Assembly: GCA_014859655.1 (NCBI GenBank)
Contig: JACUTT010000005.1
Span: forward strand, 16,870 to 80,869
Source of the DNA: Campylobacterales bacterium
Lineage (GTDB): Bacteria > Campylobacterota > Campylobacteria > Campylobacterales > Sulfurimonadaceae
Length of the DNA: 64,000 nucleotides
Direction of reading: 5' to 3'
Every line of letters starts with the position of its first letter. Position 1 is the first letter of the stretch. Positions 24,719 through 33,710 of this stretch are shown in pieces. Under the pieces are notes generated by a model. The model saw nothing but the letters and a program-made list of their open reading frames with translations, was not told where the DNA came from and searched no databases. The translations under genes and the position numbers were made by a program.

Positions 24719-25225
24719 ATGCGTAAATTTTTACTCTTGGTGATGATGACTGCGGCCTTGTTTTCACAGCAGAGATACACCATTCAGGTTATCTCTGCCG
24801 ACAATGAAGCATCCATTACAAAGGCTTTTATAGCCAAGATAAAGCAGCTCTCCGCGCCCTATGTGCACAAGAAGATCGAGGGAAAACAGAAGATATTTGT
24901 GGGAAATTTTCACAACTACGAAACCGCACGCGCTTATTTGTATGAGGTGCGTTCAAAGGTGAGTCAGGGTGCTTTTGTTGTCAAAGAAAAAGAGCTCCTG
25001 GCGAAAAATCCGGAGCGCGAGCAGATAGCGGTGAGTGCAGAGACAAAAATGCTTCAGCCCCCCTTAGAAGAGAAAGTCCCGGAAAAAGCGGCGAAAGCCA
25101 AAGAGGAAAAAGGTGCTATAGAAGAGGAGGTCTTCTGTCGGCCGACGAAAAAAGCGCTTCGTGAGGCGGAGATCTCCGCGGCCCTCTCTTTTTACAAGAG
25201 CTCTTCGTTTTACACCTTTAAATGA
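24719..25225 (+). CDS. Exported SPOR-like protein
   Basis: A signal peptide (RKFLLLVMMTAALFS) is followed by a SPOR-like fold: YTIQVISADNEASITKAFIA, then KKIEGKQKIFVGNFHNYETA and YLYEVRSKVSQGAFV. SPOR domains bind denuded peptidoglycan at division sites. The second half is a charged, low-complexity stretch rich in Lys/Glu/Ala with no known domain, and ends with Phe/Ser/Tyr. AAGGGAAG stands just before the ATG. The last 16 nt overlap the convergent next gene. Confidence 0.8.
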   Translation: MRKFLLLVMMTAALFSQQRYTIQVISADNEASITKAFIAKIKQLSAPYVHKKIEGKQKIFVGNFHNYETARAYLYEVRSKVSQGAFVVKEKELLAKNPEREQIAVSAETKMLQPPLEEKVPEKAAKAKEEKGAIEEEVFCRPTKKALREAEISAALSFYKSSSFYTFK

Positions 25226-25632
25226 CGGCTGTCGTGGTCGAGAAACTCCAGGTCGATATCTAGCTTCTTCTTGACATGCGCCTGCAGGGCATCGAAAAGC
25301 TCCTGGGCGCTTTCGCCGTCTTTGGGAAAGCTCACCACCTCATGCCTGAGCGGCACCGAGAAATACTCCTCAAACATCTTCTCCACAACACCGGCGCCAA
25401 ATTTGTCTGTTTGATAGAGGATAAAAAAGTAGAAGTTGTCATTGTGCACATAGGCATCTGAAGAGCGCAGGACACGCGTCAGGGAGTCTTTGATCAGCGT
25501 CTTGTCAAGCTCTTCGAAATCGCAAAACAAGATGCTGAAGGCCTCTGCGTGAGAATCTTCTGCACGCTCCGTAATGCCGCGCTGCAGGTCGATAAGCGCC
25601 GTGAAGTTGTAAAAAGAGAAAGGCACACCCAT
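25210..25632 (-). CDS. Stand-alone degenerate GGDEF-like protein
   Basis: A 140-residue soluble protein with the beta-alpha pattern of a GGDEF domain: FSILFCDFEELDKTLIKDSL corresponds to the metal-binding strand region, and LRSSDAYVHNDNFYFFILYQ to the signature hairpin, with HNDNF where GGDEF should be. So it is not expected to make c-di-GMP; it may bind GTP or act as a scaffold. AAAGGAAAG precedes the ATG. It stands alone on its strand, and its 3' end overlaps the SPOR-like gene by 16 nt. Confidence 0.65.
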   Translation of the reverse strand: MGVPFSFYNFTALIDLQRGITERAEDSHAEAFSILFCDFEELDKTLIKDSLTRVLRSSDAYVHNDNFYFFILYQTDKFGAGVVEKMFEEYFSVPLRHEVVSFPKDGESAQELFDALQAHVKKKLDIDLEFLDHDSRHLKV

Positions 25633-25726
25633 GATCTTTCCTTTGTGTTGGTAGTACCAACTGCCACTACGGCATGTGATACAAAGAATGAGTATACAGA
25701 GTGGAATTTAAGACTTGGCTTAACTT

Positions 25727-26704
25727 TTAAACGACGAAGTAGGCGTGCGGCGCCTTTTTGTCTTCAAAGGGCTGGGAGGTGACCTTCTCGCCGTCTATAG
25801 CAATCGTGTAGCTCTGGTTAGGCTGTGTGCGTGAGTAGGTCAGCACAAGACGGACGGCCAGCTCTCTGTCGGCTTCGCTGGCGTTACGCGAGAGCAGGGA
25901 GTGCGGTCCGGGCATGTCGAGGGTTGAGATATGGACGTATTTGTCGTTGTCCACGGCCTCGATCTTTTCATTGTCGTGTTCGTCGCGGCCGACAACGAGT
26001 TTGGCACCATCAGGAAGGCGAAGCTGGCGGCCGTATTTGATGACGGGAATGTCTTTGACCTCGAAGGTGTCGTACTTGAGGTAGTCGTGCATCTTTTTGG
26101 TGAAGTTCTCATCCGTCAGAAGACAGCCGCCGCCGGGGCTTTCAAAGTCGGTAAGATTGTACTTTTTGGCGAGCTCAAACTGGCGCTCACGGCTTCTTCC
26201 CTGAATGGCTTCGAGCTTGTCACGATCGACCCACCCCTGCGTCTCGGCGATGGTCGGTGCGAGGTGTTTGGCAGACATGGGACGCAATAGAAGCCCCTCG
26301 CAGTTGCTCTCGTCCAGTACCTTCTGCAGGGCCTCTCTGTTTTGGCTCATCGGACGCTGTCCCATCACTTCGCCCGAGAGCAAAAAGCTCGCACCCTCAG
26401 CCTCCATAATGCGCTTGGCTACTGCGAACATCTTCGCGTGGCAGTCGATGCAGGGATTGAAATTTTTGCCATAGCCGTGCTTGGGATCAAAAAGGACATC
26501 CTGGAGGTACTCGCTCTGTATGTCGATGATGCGAAGCTCTGCACCCACCTGGTCGCACATGTTCTGCATATGTGCGCGTCTGTCTTTGGTCGAACCAAAA
26601 CCGGTGTTGATGTTGCAAGCGATCACTTCGATCCCTTGATCGATGATCAGTTTCATGGCAAGAGTGGAGTCTAATCCACCGCTAAAAAGGGCTATAGCTT
26701 TCAT
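25727..26704 (-). CDS. PP-loop ATPase, MnmA/TrmU-like (tRNA-modification type)
   Basis: The N-terminus ALFSGGLDSTLAMKLI is a PP-loop that adenylates a substrate. FNPCIDCHAKMF carries a CxxC and FESPGGGCLLTDENF a further conserved Cys, as in thiolation enzymes such as MnmA and ThiI. The C-terminal ~100 residues (KYGRQLRLPDGAKLVVGRDE) form a small beta-rich domain related to those annotated as NFACT-R/DUF814-like in this protein group. It is not canonical MnmA; Campylobacterota carry this 325-residue form as a separate gene. A role in RNA thiolation is likely from the family but the target is not known. AGGAG precedes the ATG. Confidence 0.75.
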   Translation of the reverse strand: MKAIALFSGGLDSTLAMKLIIDQGIEVIACNINTGFGSTKDRRAHMQNMCDQVGAELRIIDIQSEYLQDVLFDPKHGYGKNFNPCIDCHAKMFAVAKRIMEAEGASFLLSGEVMGQRPMSQNREALQKVLDESNCEGLLLRPMSAKHLAPTIAETQGWVDRDKLEAIQGRSRERQFELAKKYNLTDFESPGGGCLLTDENFTKKMHDYLKYDTFEVKDIPVIKYGRQLRLPDGAKLVVGRDEHDNEKIEAVDNDKYVHISTLDMPGPHSLLSRNASEADRELAVRLVLTYSRTQPNQSYTIAIDGEKVTSQPFEDKKAPHAYFVV

Positions 26705-26832
26705 TTGTTCTCCTGGTAAGGCACAAGAATCCGCCGAGGGATCAGTTCACCTTGAAATATTTGTGAGATTATAACGAAGCGGGTATTAGGCGCAGATAAG
26801 AGGGGTGAATTAGTAAAAAAGGTGGAATGGAT

Positions 26833-26850
26833 ACTCCTCTTTCGAGGAGT
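26833..26850. other. Perfect 7-bp hairpin in the gap between primase and PP-loop genes
   Basis: ACTCCTC-TTTC-GAGGAGT lies in the 245-nt gap between two minus-strand genes. It may be the terminator of the primase transcript, but no T-tract follows on that strand. The rest of the gap shows no gene. Confidence 0.35.
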
Positions 26851-26949
26851 GTAGAGTGCTTTGAATTTTAATTTATTAAGGAGAATAAATCGTTGTAGTG
26901 GGTGCTACAGGCGAAATTATAAGGGAGTGATGTGTAGATAAAGTGTGAG

Positions 26950-28599
26950 CTAGAGCGTGAAGGGGACAAGTTCGCCGCGCTTTAGACGGTTGACCTTCTC
27001 CGTGAACTGGCGGATCATAAAGGCCTTCTTTTCAAAGGGGATGTTCTGCTGCATTTTGACTTTTCGCAGCTCTTTGGCGTAGTAGTTTCTTAAAAAAGTG
27101 AGCAGTTCATCTTTGATGTCTTCTTCCTTGAACGACTTGATGCTTTCGTTGAGCAGGATCTTGGCTAAAAGGGGATGGTCGCCCTGGTTGCTCAGCGCCA
27201 GGGTGAACTCATGGGCATGCGAATGCAGCTGTGAAGGGGTGATATAGTCGAGAATGCTCTCGATAACAGCCGGGATCTCGATGATGGTCTTCACCAGGCT
27301 CAGCTCCCAGAAATCCTCGCGCGTCAGCGGGGCGGAGAGCTGGGGGATCTTCTGATTCTGGGGTGCTTTTTGAAGGCGCACGACGGATTTATTGATGTTG
27401 AGCAGGGCCGCCAGATAGCCGCGGTACTCCTCTTGCAGCAGGGGTGAGAGCGTTTTGAGGTAGCCGATGCCCGCATGCATCGCCTCCTCTTTGGCCTTGG
27501 GATTGCTCAGGTCATAGGCGTGTACGCTCTGTTCAAGGACAAACTCGATAAAGGGCTTGGGATGACGGAAGAGATTCTTGAGCTCTTCGACCTTGCCGTT
27601 TTTTACCATATCGGCCGGGTCCAGTCCCTGCGAAAAGATAACTACGCCCCCATCCATGCCGCCTGCAGAGAGGAGTTTGGAGGCTTTTATCGCCGCTGCA
27701 AGACCCGCATTGTCGCCGTCATAGGCCATGACGATGCGCGGCTCGCCTTTGCGCAGCAGCGGGAGATGTTCGGCTGTCAGCGCCGTTCCCAGGGTCGCCA
27801 CGGCATTGGTGAAGCCTGCTTGATGCAGCATCACTACGTCCAGATACCCCTCGGTGACGATCATCTCTTTGTTCTTGTAGATGCTCTCTTTGGCGAGATG
27901 ATAGGCATAAAGAAGTTTGGATTTGTTAAAGATCTTGGTCTGCGGCGAGTTGACATACTTAGCCTGATGGCCGCTGATCGTGCGCCCTCCGAACCCGACC
28001 ATGCTACCGTTTTGCGCATGGATAGGGAAGGTGATCCGCTCGATAAAACGGGCAAAGAGGTGGTTGCCACCCTCGCCGATCACCCCGAGTTCTATCCCCT
28101 CTTTGAGATCAAAAAGCTGGTTTTTAAGGAAGGCCAGCGTCTGCTGCGAAGCAGGCGCATAACCGATGCCGAACTTCTCTATGGAGGACTCGAAAACGCC
28201 GCGATCGCTGAGATAGACCTGCGCCTCGGGGTTGGAATCCAAAAGGCCCTTGTAGTAGTCGTTGAGCTTCTCCATCAAACGGGTGTCGGTTTTTCGCTGA
28301 GTGTCCGTGGTGTACTGCAGAGAGAAGTTGTACTGCGAGGCGAGTTTTTCAAGGGCTTCGGGGTAGTTGAGCTTTTCGTACTCCATGACAAAACGGATGG
28401 GATCTCCGGTCACGCCGCAGCCGAAACAGTGGTAGATCTGTTTCGCGGGACTGACGACAAAGCTCGGGCTTTTCTCATCATGAAAGGGGCAGGGAGCCTT
28501 GTAATTCACACCGGCTTTTTTAAGCTCGATGTAGTTTCCCACAACATCAACAATATCAAGTCGGGTCTTTAAGGCCTCTATGGAGTCTTGAGCAATCAT
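26950..28599 (-). CDS. dnaG: DNA primase
   Basis: Makes RNA primers at the replication fork. The N-terminal zinc-binding domain is CPFHDEKSPSFVVSPAKQIY then HCFGCG (CHC2 type). The Toprim core has EGYLDVVMLHQAGF and MAYDGDNAG. The C-terminal part is divergent, as usual for the DnaB-binding region. 549 residues from ATG 28599 (IAQDSIEALKTRLDIVDVV), the start that matches the family; the upstream in-frame ATG at 28617 adds six residues and would start inside the -10. No ribosome site is seen before 28599. A TATAAT lies only 7 nt ahead, so the mRNA may be leaderless. Confidence 0.95.
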   Translation of the reverse strand: MIAQDSIEALKTRLDIVDVVGNYIELKKAGVNYKAPCPFHDEKSPSFVVSPAKQIYHCFGCGVTGDPIRFVMEYEKLNYPEALEKLASQYNFSLQYTTDTQRKTDTRLMEKLNDYYKGLLDSNPEAQVYLSDRGVFESSIEKFGIGYAPASQQTLAFLKNQLFDLKEGIELGVIGEGGNHLFARFIERITFPIHAQNGSMVGFGGRTISGHQAKYVNSPQTKIFNKSKLLYAYHLAKESIYKNKEMIVTEGYLDVVMLHQAGFTNAVATLGTALTAEHLPLLRKGEPRIVMAYDGDNAGLAAAIKASKLLSAGGMDGGVVIFSQGLDPADMVKNGKVEELKNLFRHPKPFIEFVLEQSVHAYDLSNPKAKEEAMHAGIGYLKTLSPLLQEEYRGYLAALLNINKSVVRLQKAPQNQKIPQLSAPLTREDFWELSLVKTIIEIPAVIESILDYITPSQLHSHAHEFTLALSNQGDHPLLAKILLNESIKSFKEEDIKDELLTFLRNYYAKELRKVKMQQNIPFEKKAFMIRQFTEKVNRLKRGELVPFTL

Positions 28600-28606
28600 A
28601 AATGAA

Positions 28607-28612
28607 ATTATA
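28607..28612 (-). promoter_or_regulatory. -10 element very close to the dnaG start
   Basis: GGCTATAAT on the minus strand has its TATAAT ending 7 nt before the dnaG ATG, with CTTGAA 16 nt upstream as a weak -35. The transcription start would fall at or next to the ATG. Confidence 0.45.
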
Positions 28613-28731
28613 GCCAAGGATGGCTTACTTCAAGGTCCTGGAGTGCCCAAGTTTTTTTCCCAAGCCATCTGTTTTATATTGTCTTTAAAAAAAAAGATTA
28701 TGATACGGCACCATATATCGAAAGAGTCCCA

Positions 28732-30492
28732 ATGATAAGTTTTCACCTTCTGTTTAAGCTGGTACTCAAGCATAAACAGAAACTTCTAAAAGCCAATCTT
28801 ATCGCCCTAGCAGCGACGCTGATCAGCATTCCCATCCCGCTGCTGATTCCGCTTCTGATCGACGAGGTAATACTCAAAGAACCCGGCGCGCTGATACAAA
28901 GCATCACCTTTTTGTTTGACGAGTTTTCCCCTCTGGGATACATTCTGATGACGCTGCTGATCACGATTTTGTTGCGCTTCGGGTTTTTTGTGGCCTCTGT
29001 TTTTGCCCATTACGCTTTTACCGAGATCGCGCAGGAGACGACCTTTATTTTGCGCAAAAAACTTCTGCTTCATCTCAAGCGCGTTGCCATGCATGAGTAC
29101 GAGACCCTGGGCTCGGGCACCGTCTCTTCCAAGCTCGTTAGCGATATGCAGACGGTGGAGAGTTTTATCGGTTCCGCGCTGAGCCGCTCCATCGTTTCGG
29201 TGCTGACGCTTTTGGGCGTGGCGCTTATCCTTCTTCTAATCGACTGGAAGCTGGGCCTGCTGATACTCATCCTGCATCCCGCGGTCGTGGTGGTGACGCA
29301 GCTGATCTCGCGCCGTGTGGCCCGCTATAAAAAAGAGGAGAACAGGGCCATAGCAAAGTTTCAAAACGCCCTGATCGAGACCCTTGATCTCTTTGGACAG
29401 ATCCGCGCCTCCTCCAAAGAGAAGGAGTTTATCGACAAGAGCATTGAGGACGCCCAGGCGCTGCGCAACGAGACGGCGCGCTTTGGCAAGAAGAGTTTTG
29501 TGGCGGAGAAGTTCTCCTTCACCCTCTTTCTTTCTGTCTTTGAGCTTTTTCGTGCGCTAGGGCTGATCCTGGTCCTCTCCTCTGACCTGAGCATTGGTCA
29601 GATGTTTGCGGTTTTCGGCTATCTGTGGTTTATGATGACGCCGGTGCAGGACCTTTTGTCGATGCAGTACGCCTACTCCAATGCCAAGGCCGCACTGGAG
29701 CGCCTCAACGCGCTTTTCGAGCTGGAGCAGGAACCGCTCTATCATCCGACTGCCGACCCCTTTGGCAGCAAAAGCGCTTCGATACGCGTGGAGGGACTGA
29801 ACTTCTCCTATGCAGACGGACGGAGAATCTTGAAGGACATTAGCCTGCAGATAGAGGCGGGCGCTAAGGTCGCGCTGATCGGACCGAGCGGGAGCGGAAA
29901 GACGACGCTGGCGAAGGTGCTCTGCGGGTTTTATCCGCCCAAAGAGGGGGAGCTTTTTTTCAACGACATCCCCTTGTCGCAGATAGGGCTGGAGGTGCTG
30001 CGCAAAAATCTTTTTGTGGTCTTGCAGCAGCCCATACTCTTCAACGACACCCTGCGCTTCAACCTGACGATGGGGGATGACTACAGCGAAGAGAAGATCC
30101 GCGAGGCGCTCGACGTTGCACAGCTGCACCATTTTCTAAAAGAGCTGCCGCAAGGGCTTGACACTCTGGTCGGAAAGGGAGGCGTACGGCTTTCAGGCGG
30201 GCAGAAACAGCGCCTGAGCATCGCGCGGATGATTCTCTCCGATCCGAGCGTGGTTATCTTTGATGAGTCCACTTCGGCCCTTGATGTGCACACGGAGAGC
30301 GAGCTCTTTGAAGCGCTTCGCGGCTTTTTGGAGCGGCGCACCGTCATCACGATCGCACACCGCCTCAGCACAGTGCAGAACTCGGACTACATCTACGTGA
30401 TGCGAGATGCAGAGATCGTCGAAGAGGGCGAGCCGGGCGTGCTGATGCAAGAAGAGGGTCACTATAACCGCTTCGTAAAGGCGCAGCATTAG
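28732..30492 (+). CDS. ABC exporter, fused membrane and ATPase domains (MsbA-like)
   Basis: 586 residues in the half-transporter layout: six membrane segments in residues about 20-300 (for example LIALAATLISIPIPLLIPLL and LGVALILLLIDWKLGLLILI) and an ATPase with Walker A GPSGSGKTT, signature LSGGQKQRLSIARM and Walker B VVIFDESTSALD. It works as a homodimer or paired half. MsbA-type lipid A flippases have this form, but multidrug and peptide exporters do too. Single gene on its strand, so the context does not settle the substrate. Confidence 0.92.
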   Translation: MISFHLLFKLVLKHKQKLLKANLIALAATLISIPIPLLIPLLIDEVILKEPGALIQSITFLFDEFSPLGYILMTLLITILLRFGFFVASVFAHYAFTEIAQETTFILRKKLLLHLKRVAMHEYETLGSGTVSSKLVSDMQTVESFIGSALSRSIVSVLTLLGVALILLLIDWKLGLLILILHPAVVVVTQLISRRVARYKKEENRAIAKFQNALIETLDLFGQIRASSKEKEFIDKSIEDAQALRNETARFGKKSFVAEKFSFTLFLSVFELFRALGLILVLSSDLSIGQMFAVFGYLWFMMTPVQDLLSMQYAYSNAKAALERLNALFELEQEPLYHPTADPFGSKSASIRVEGLNFSYADGRRILKDISLQIEAGAKVALIGPSGSGKTTLAKVLCGFYPPKEGELFFNDIPLSQIGLEVLRKNLFVVLQQPILFNDTLRFNLTMGDDYSEEKIREALDVAQLHHFLKELPQGLDTLVGKGGVRLSGGQKQRLSIARMILSDPSVVIFDESTSALDVHTESELFEALRGFLERRTVITIAHRLSTVQNSDYIYVMRDAEIVEEGEPGVLMQEEGHYNRFVKAQH

Positions 30493-30547
30493 AGGCTTGA
30501 GGGGAAAATTTAGCGATTGTTTATCAGGCTTTCAATGCAATCCCTCA

Positions 30548-30985
30548 ATGAAAATATTGTTTGTAGATAGCAAATCGACATAAAACTCCATACGGGTCGG
30601 ATTATTAGAACAGATGGCGTATAACGATGTCACGCTGGTCGATACTCTTAACGCGGCAATGAAGTTTTATCTGAGCGAAGAGCCGGATATGGTACTGATC
30701 GATTTTACGGTTGATTTTGGCGCCGAAGCCCTGCATAAGATCCTCGAGACAAATCCACAGCAACAGATCATCACGATCAGCGACACCCTGGACTGCTCGG
30801 AGATCTTAGGCTGCGCTTTTTGTCTGGAACACTATGGAAAACGGCACCTATTGAAGCATCAGGGCATTCACGATCTTATCTATCTGATCGAGAATTTTCC
30901 GGAGATGCCCTGTGAATTTGCCCATAAATTTGATGTTTGCACTCCAAAAGATGAGAAAAAAGGTGTTGACAAGAGCAAAGAGTAG
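30548..30985 (+). pseudogene. Response-regulator receiver gene with an early in-frame stop
   Basis: From ATG 30548 the frame reads MKILFVDSKST, then TAA at 30581-30583, then NSIRVGLLEQMAYNDVTLVD in the same frame and on to 30985. The first strand (KILFVD) belongs to a receiver domain, and the later part has PDMVLIDFTVDFG with the phospho-acceptor Asp and QQIITISDT. So the stop interrupts one receiver domain after its first strand. The ATG at 30614 could restart but would lack the first strand and acidic pair. It looks like a recent nonsense mutation or a restart-expressed variant. 146 codons in total, no output domain. Confidence 0.65.
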
Positions 30986-31115
30986 CTTTCCTCCCACCCT
31001 GCTTTTGCCCAAAATGCTCTCTCCTTCGGCGCTCTTTTTGAACAGATTTCCTCCCATTTCAGAGCAGATACGCTAAAATGCCATCCAATAAAGCAGATAC
31101 CATCAAGGAAGACAG

Positions 31116-32279
31116 ATGCAATTTACGGCTCCATTGAAAAGCAACAGTAAAAAGATAATGTTACTGGGTTCAGGCGAACTGGGTAAAGAGGTGGCGATCG
31201 AAGCACAGCGCCTGGGGATAGAGGTTATAGCCGTGGACCGCTATGCGGCAGCACCCGCGCACCTTGTGGCCAACAGGGCCTATATCGTCAACATGCAAGA
31301 CGAAGAGGCTGTGCTGGAGATCATCCGCCGCGAGAAACCTGACTACATCCTTCCCGAGATAGAAGCGATCAGCATCAATGCCCTTTTCAGAGCCGAAAAA
31401 GAGGGATTTAACGTCATCCCCAATGCGGACGCGGTGAACAAGACGATGAACCGCAAGAACATCCGCCAGTTTGCCGCGGAGGAGCTGGGGTTGAAGACAG
31501 GGCCTTACCGTTTTGTCAAGACACGCGAAGAGATGGAGACCGCTGCGGCCGAAATGGGCTACCCCTGCGTGGTCAAGCCGGTGATGAGCTCGTCGGGGCA
31601 CGGCCAGAGCGTGATGCGCTCGCCAACCGATCTGGACAGCTCCTGGGAGATGGCCAAAGAGGCGCGCGGCGATGCGAGCGAGCTGATCGTCGAGGCCTTT
31701 GTTGATTTTGACTATGAGATCACGATGCTCACTGCGCGCAACGGTAAAGAGACGGTCTTTTGCGAGCCCATAGGCCATCAGCAGCAAGACGGGGATTACA
31801 TCTTCTCCTGGCAGCCGATGCGGATGAGCTCGCTTGCCAAAGAACGCTCCCAGCAGATCGCGAAGACGATCACGGACGGGCTAGGCGGCCGCGGTCTTTT
31901 TGGCGTGGAGCTCTTCGTCAAAGGCGACGAGGTCTACTTTTCGGAAGTGAGCCCGCGCCCGCACGACACTGGCATGGTGACGCTGATCACCCAGTCTCAA
32001 AGCGAGTTTGCCCTTCATCTGCGCGCCGTGCTGGGACTGCCGCTTGGCTTTACCTTCTACGGTGACGGGGCCTCTGCGGCCTTCAAGTCGCTCAAAGACT
32101 CCTGCTCTCCCGTTGTGGATGTGGACGATTCGCTCTTTAGTGACAACTCATTTGTGCGCGTCTTCGGAAAACCCGAGTCGCACAAGGGGCGCCGCATGGC
32201 TGTTGCTCTTGTCTTTGATGAGGTGGAGAAGGCGCTTGCGCAGGCGAAGCGTTTGATCGCCAAGATCAAAGACGTCTGA
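31116..32279 (+). CDS. purT: Formate-dependent phosphoribosylglycinamide formyltransferase
   Basis: ATP-grasp enzyme making formyl-GAR from GAR, formate and ATP in purine synthesis. [20 protein letters not shown] is the PurT N-terminal block; [33 protein letters not shown] (ATP-grasp loop) and [20 protein letters not shown] (Mg site) are all present. YLP-type C-terminal barrel completes 387 residues, the normal length. The next gene starts on the last base of its stop (1-nt overlap), so they are cotranscribed. Confidence 0.97.
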   Translation: MQFTAPLKSNSKKIMLLGSGELGKEVAIEAQRLGIEVIAVDRYAAAPAHLVANRAYIVNMQDEEAVLEIIRREKPDYILPEIEAISINALFRAEKEGFNVIPNADAVNKTMNRKNIRQFAAEELGLKTGPYRFVKTREEMETAAAEMGYPCVVKPVMSSSGHGQSVMRSPTDLDSSWEMAKEARGDASELIVEAFVDFDYEITMLTARNGKETVFCEPIGHQQQDGDYIFSWQPMRMSSLAKERSQQIAKTITDGLGGRGLFGVELFVKGDEVYFSEVSPRPHDTGMVTLITQSQSEFALHLRAVLGLPLGFTFYGDGASAAFKSLKDSCSPVVDVDDSLFSDNSFVRVFGKPESHKGRRMAVALVFDEVEKALAQAKRLIAKIKDV

Positions 32280-33205
32280 TGAAGATCGTACTCTTAGACA
32301 CCCTGACCTTCGGGCAGAGCGACCTCGGCGGATTTGAACAGTTCGGCGAGGTGAGTTCCTACGAGACGACTGCGGCGGAGCAGACGCTGGAGCGAATCAA
32401 AACGGCCGATGTTGTTGTTACCAACAAGGTTGTAATAAGTGCGAGGATGATGAAACAGTGTCCGCATCTGAAATTGATCTGCGTGGCGGCGACGGGGATG
32501 AACAACGTCGATCTGGAGGCTGCAAAAAAGAGTTCTATCGCCGTCAAGAATGTCGCCGGCTACTCCACCGACTCGGTCATCCAGCACACCTTTTCGATGC
32601 TCTTTTACCTGATGGGCCATTCGCGCTATTATGACGAGTATGTCAAAAGCGGGGAGTGGCAACGCTCCGCTGTTTTTACGCATGTTGAACGTCCCTTTTT
32701 TGAACTAAAAGGCAAAAAGTGGGGCATCATCGGTCTGGGCGAGATCGGAAGAGGGGTGGCGAAGATCGCCTCGGCTTTCGGCGCGGAGGTGAGCTACTAC
32801 TCCACCTCGGGGAAAAACGCCAATGCCGACTATGTGCAGCGCAGCCTGAGCAACATTCTTGAGCAGAGCGATGTGATCTCCATCCATGCGCCCCTGAACG
32901 ATGCGACGCGTGAGCTTATCGCACACTCGGAACTGCTGATGATGAAAGACGGTGCCATTCTGCTCAATCTCGGCCGCGGCGGGATAGTAGACGAAAAGGC
33001 TCTCTCCTATATCCTCGATGCAAAGCCGATCTATGTCGGTCTGGACGTGCTGGCAAAAGAACCGATGAGCGACCCGCATCCACTGATGCAGATCAAGGCA
33101 AAAGAGCGTCTCTACATCACGCCCCATATCGCCTGGACTTCGGTTGAAGCCAGGCAGAGGCTCATTGCCTCAGTGATAGAAAACATTAAAAGCATCCATG
33201 GATAG
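32279..33205 (+). CDS. D-2-hydroxyacid dehydrogenase (NAD-dependent)
   Basis: 308 residues. The NAD-binding motif is WGIIGLGEIGRGVAKIASAF; the catalytic set is visible as LNLGRGGIVDEKAL (Arg), the Glu in VLAKEPM and the His in ITPHIAWTS. KLICVAATGMNNVDLEAAKK is the substrate domain block. It reduces a 2-keto acid or oxidises its D-hydroxy form; hydroxypyruvate/glycerate or lactate are candidates. It overlaps purT by 1 nt and the next gene by 8 nt. Confidence 0.92.
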   Translation: MKIVLLDTLTFGQSDLGGFEQFGEVSSYETTAAEQTLERIKTADVVVTNKVVISARMMKQCPHLKLICVAATGMNNVDLEAAKKSSIAVKNVAGYSTDSVIQHTFSMLFYLMGHSRYYDEYVKSGEWQRSAVFTHVERPFFELKGKKWGIIGLGEIGRGVAKIASAFGAEVSYYSTSGKNANADYVQRSLSNILEQSDVISIHAPLNDATRELIAHSELLMMKDGAILLNLGRGGIVDEKALSYILDAKPIYVGLDVLAKEPMSDPHPLMQIKAKERLYITPHIAWTSVEARQRLIASVIENIKSIHG

Positions 33206-33614
33206 TCTCGCGGCAGCGGGGCTCTTCTTTTCGGCCTTTTTGGCAGCGACCCTTCTTCCCCTCTCCTCTGAAGCGGCGCTGATCACCGCTTTTGAGCTGG
33301 GAATGGGCGCGGACGAGGTGTTGCTGTATGCCTCTCTTGGAAACTGCCTTGCGGTGGCTCTGAACTTCTTTTTAGGAAGGCTTCTTTACGGCGCGATGAA
33401 AGAGAAGATAAAAGCCCACAAAAGCGGCAGACGGGCCCTCTTGCTGGCGCACCGCTATGGCTATTACTCTTTGATACTCTCTCCTCTGCCCCTTATCGGC
33501 GACCCCATCACGATAGCCGCGGGACTGATCCGTCTGAACTTTATCTGGTTTGCGCTGATCGCCTTCTCGCTTCGTATCTTCAGGTACTGGCTCATTCTTT
33601 ACTGGCTACAATAA
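33198..33614 (+). CDS. YqaA/DedA-like small membrane protein (VTT type)
   Basis: 138 residues with about four membrane stretches: AAAGLFFSAFLAATLLPLSS, VLLYASLGNCLAVALNFFLG and FIWFALIAFSLRIFRYWLIL. The block SPLPLIGDPITIAAGLIRL is the YqaA/VTT loop. VTT proteins are thought to move lipids across the membrane. It starts 8 nt inside the dehydrogenase gene, so it is translated with it. Confidence 0.85.
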   Translation: MDSLAAAGLFFSAFLAATLLPLSSEAALITAFELGMGADEVLLYASLGNCLAVALNFFLGRLLYGAMKEKIKAHKSGRRALLLAHRYGYYSLILSPLPLIGDPITIAAGLIRLNFIWFALIAFSLRIFRYWLILYWLQ

Positions 33615-33710
33615 AAGAGTTTTTAAATCCAGCGCGGCGGCCTAGAACTTAAACTGCATACAGAGGCAATAGTGTAAGATGTTGAAATATATGACAGTAA
33701 AGAAGCAACA

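Noticed and set aside
27475..28572. Plus-strand 365-residue frame
   Set aside because: Antisense to dnaG, which has clear domain motifs.
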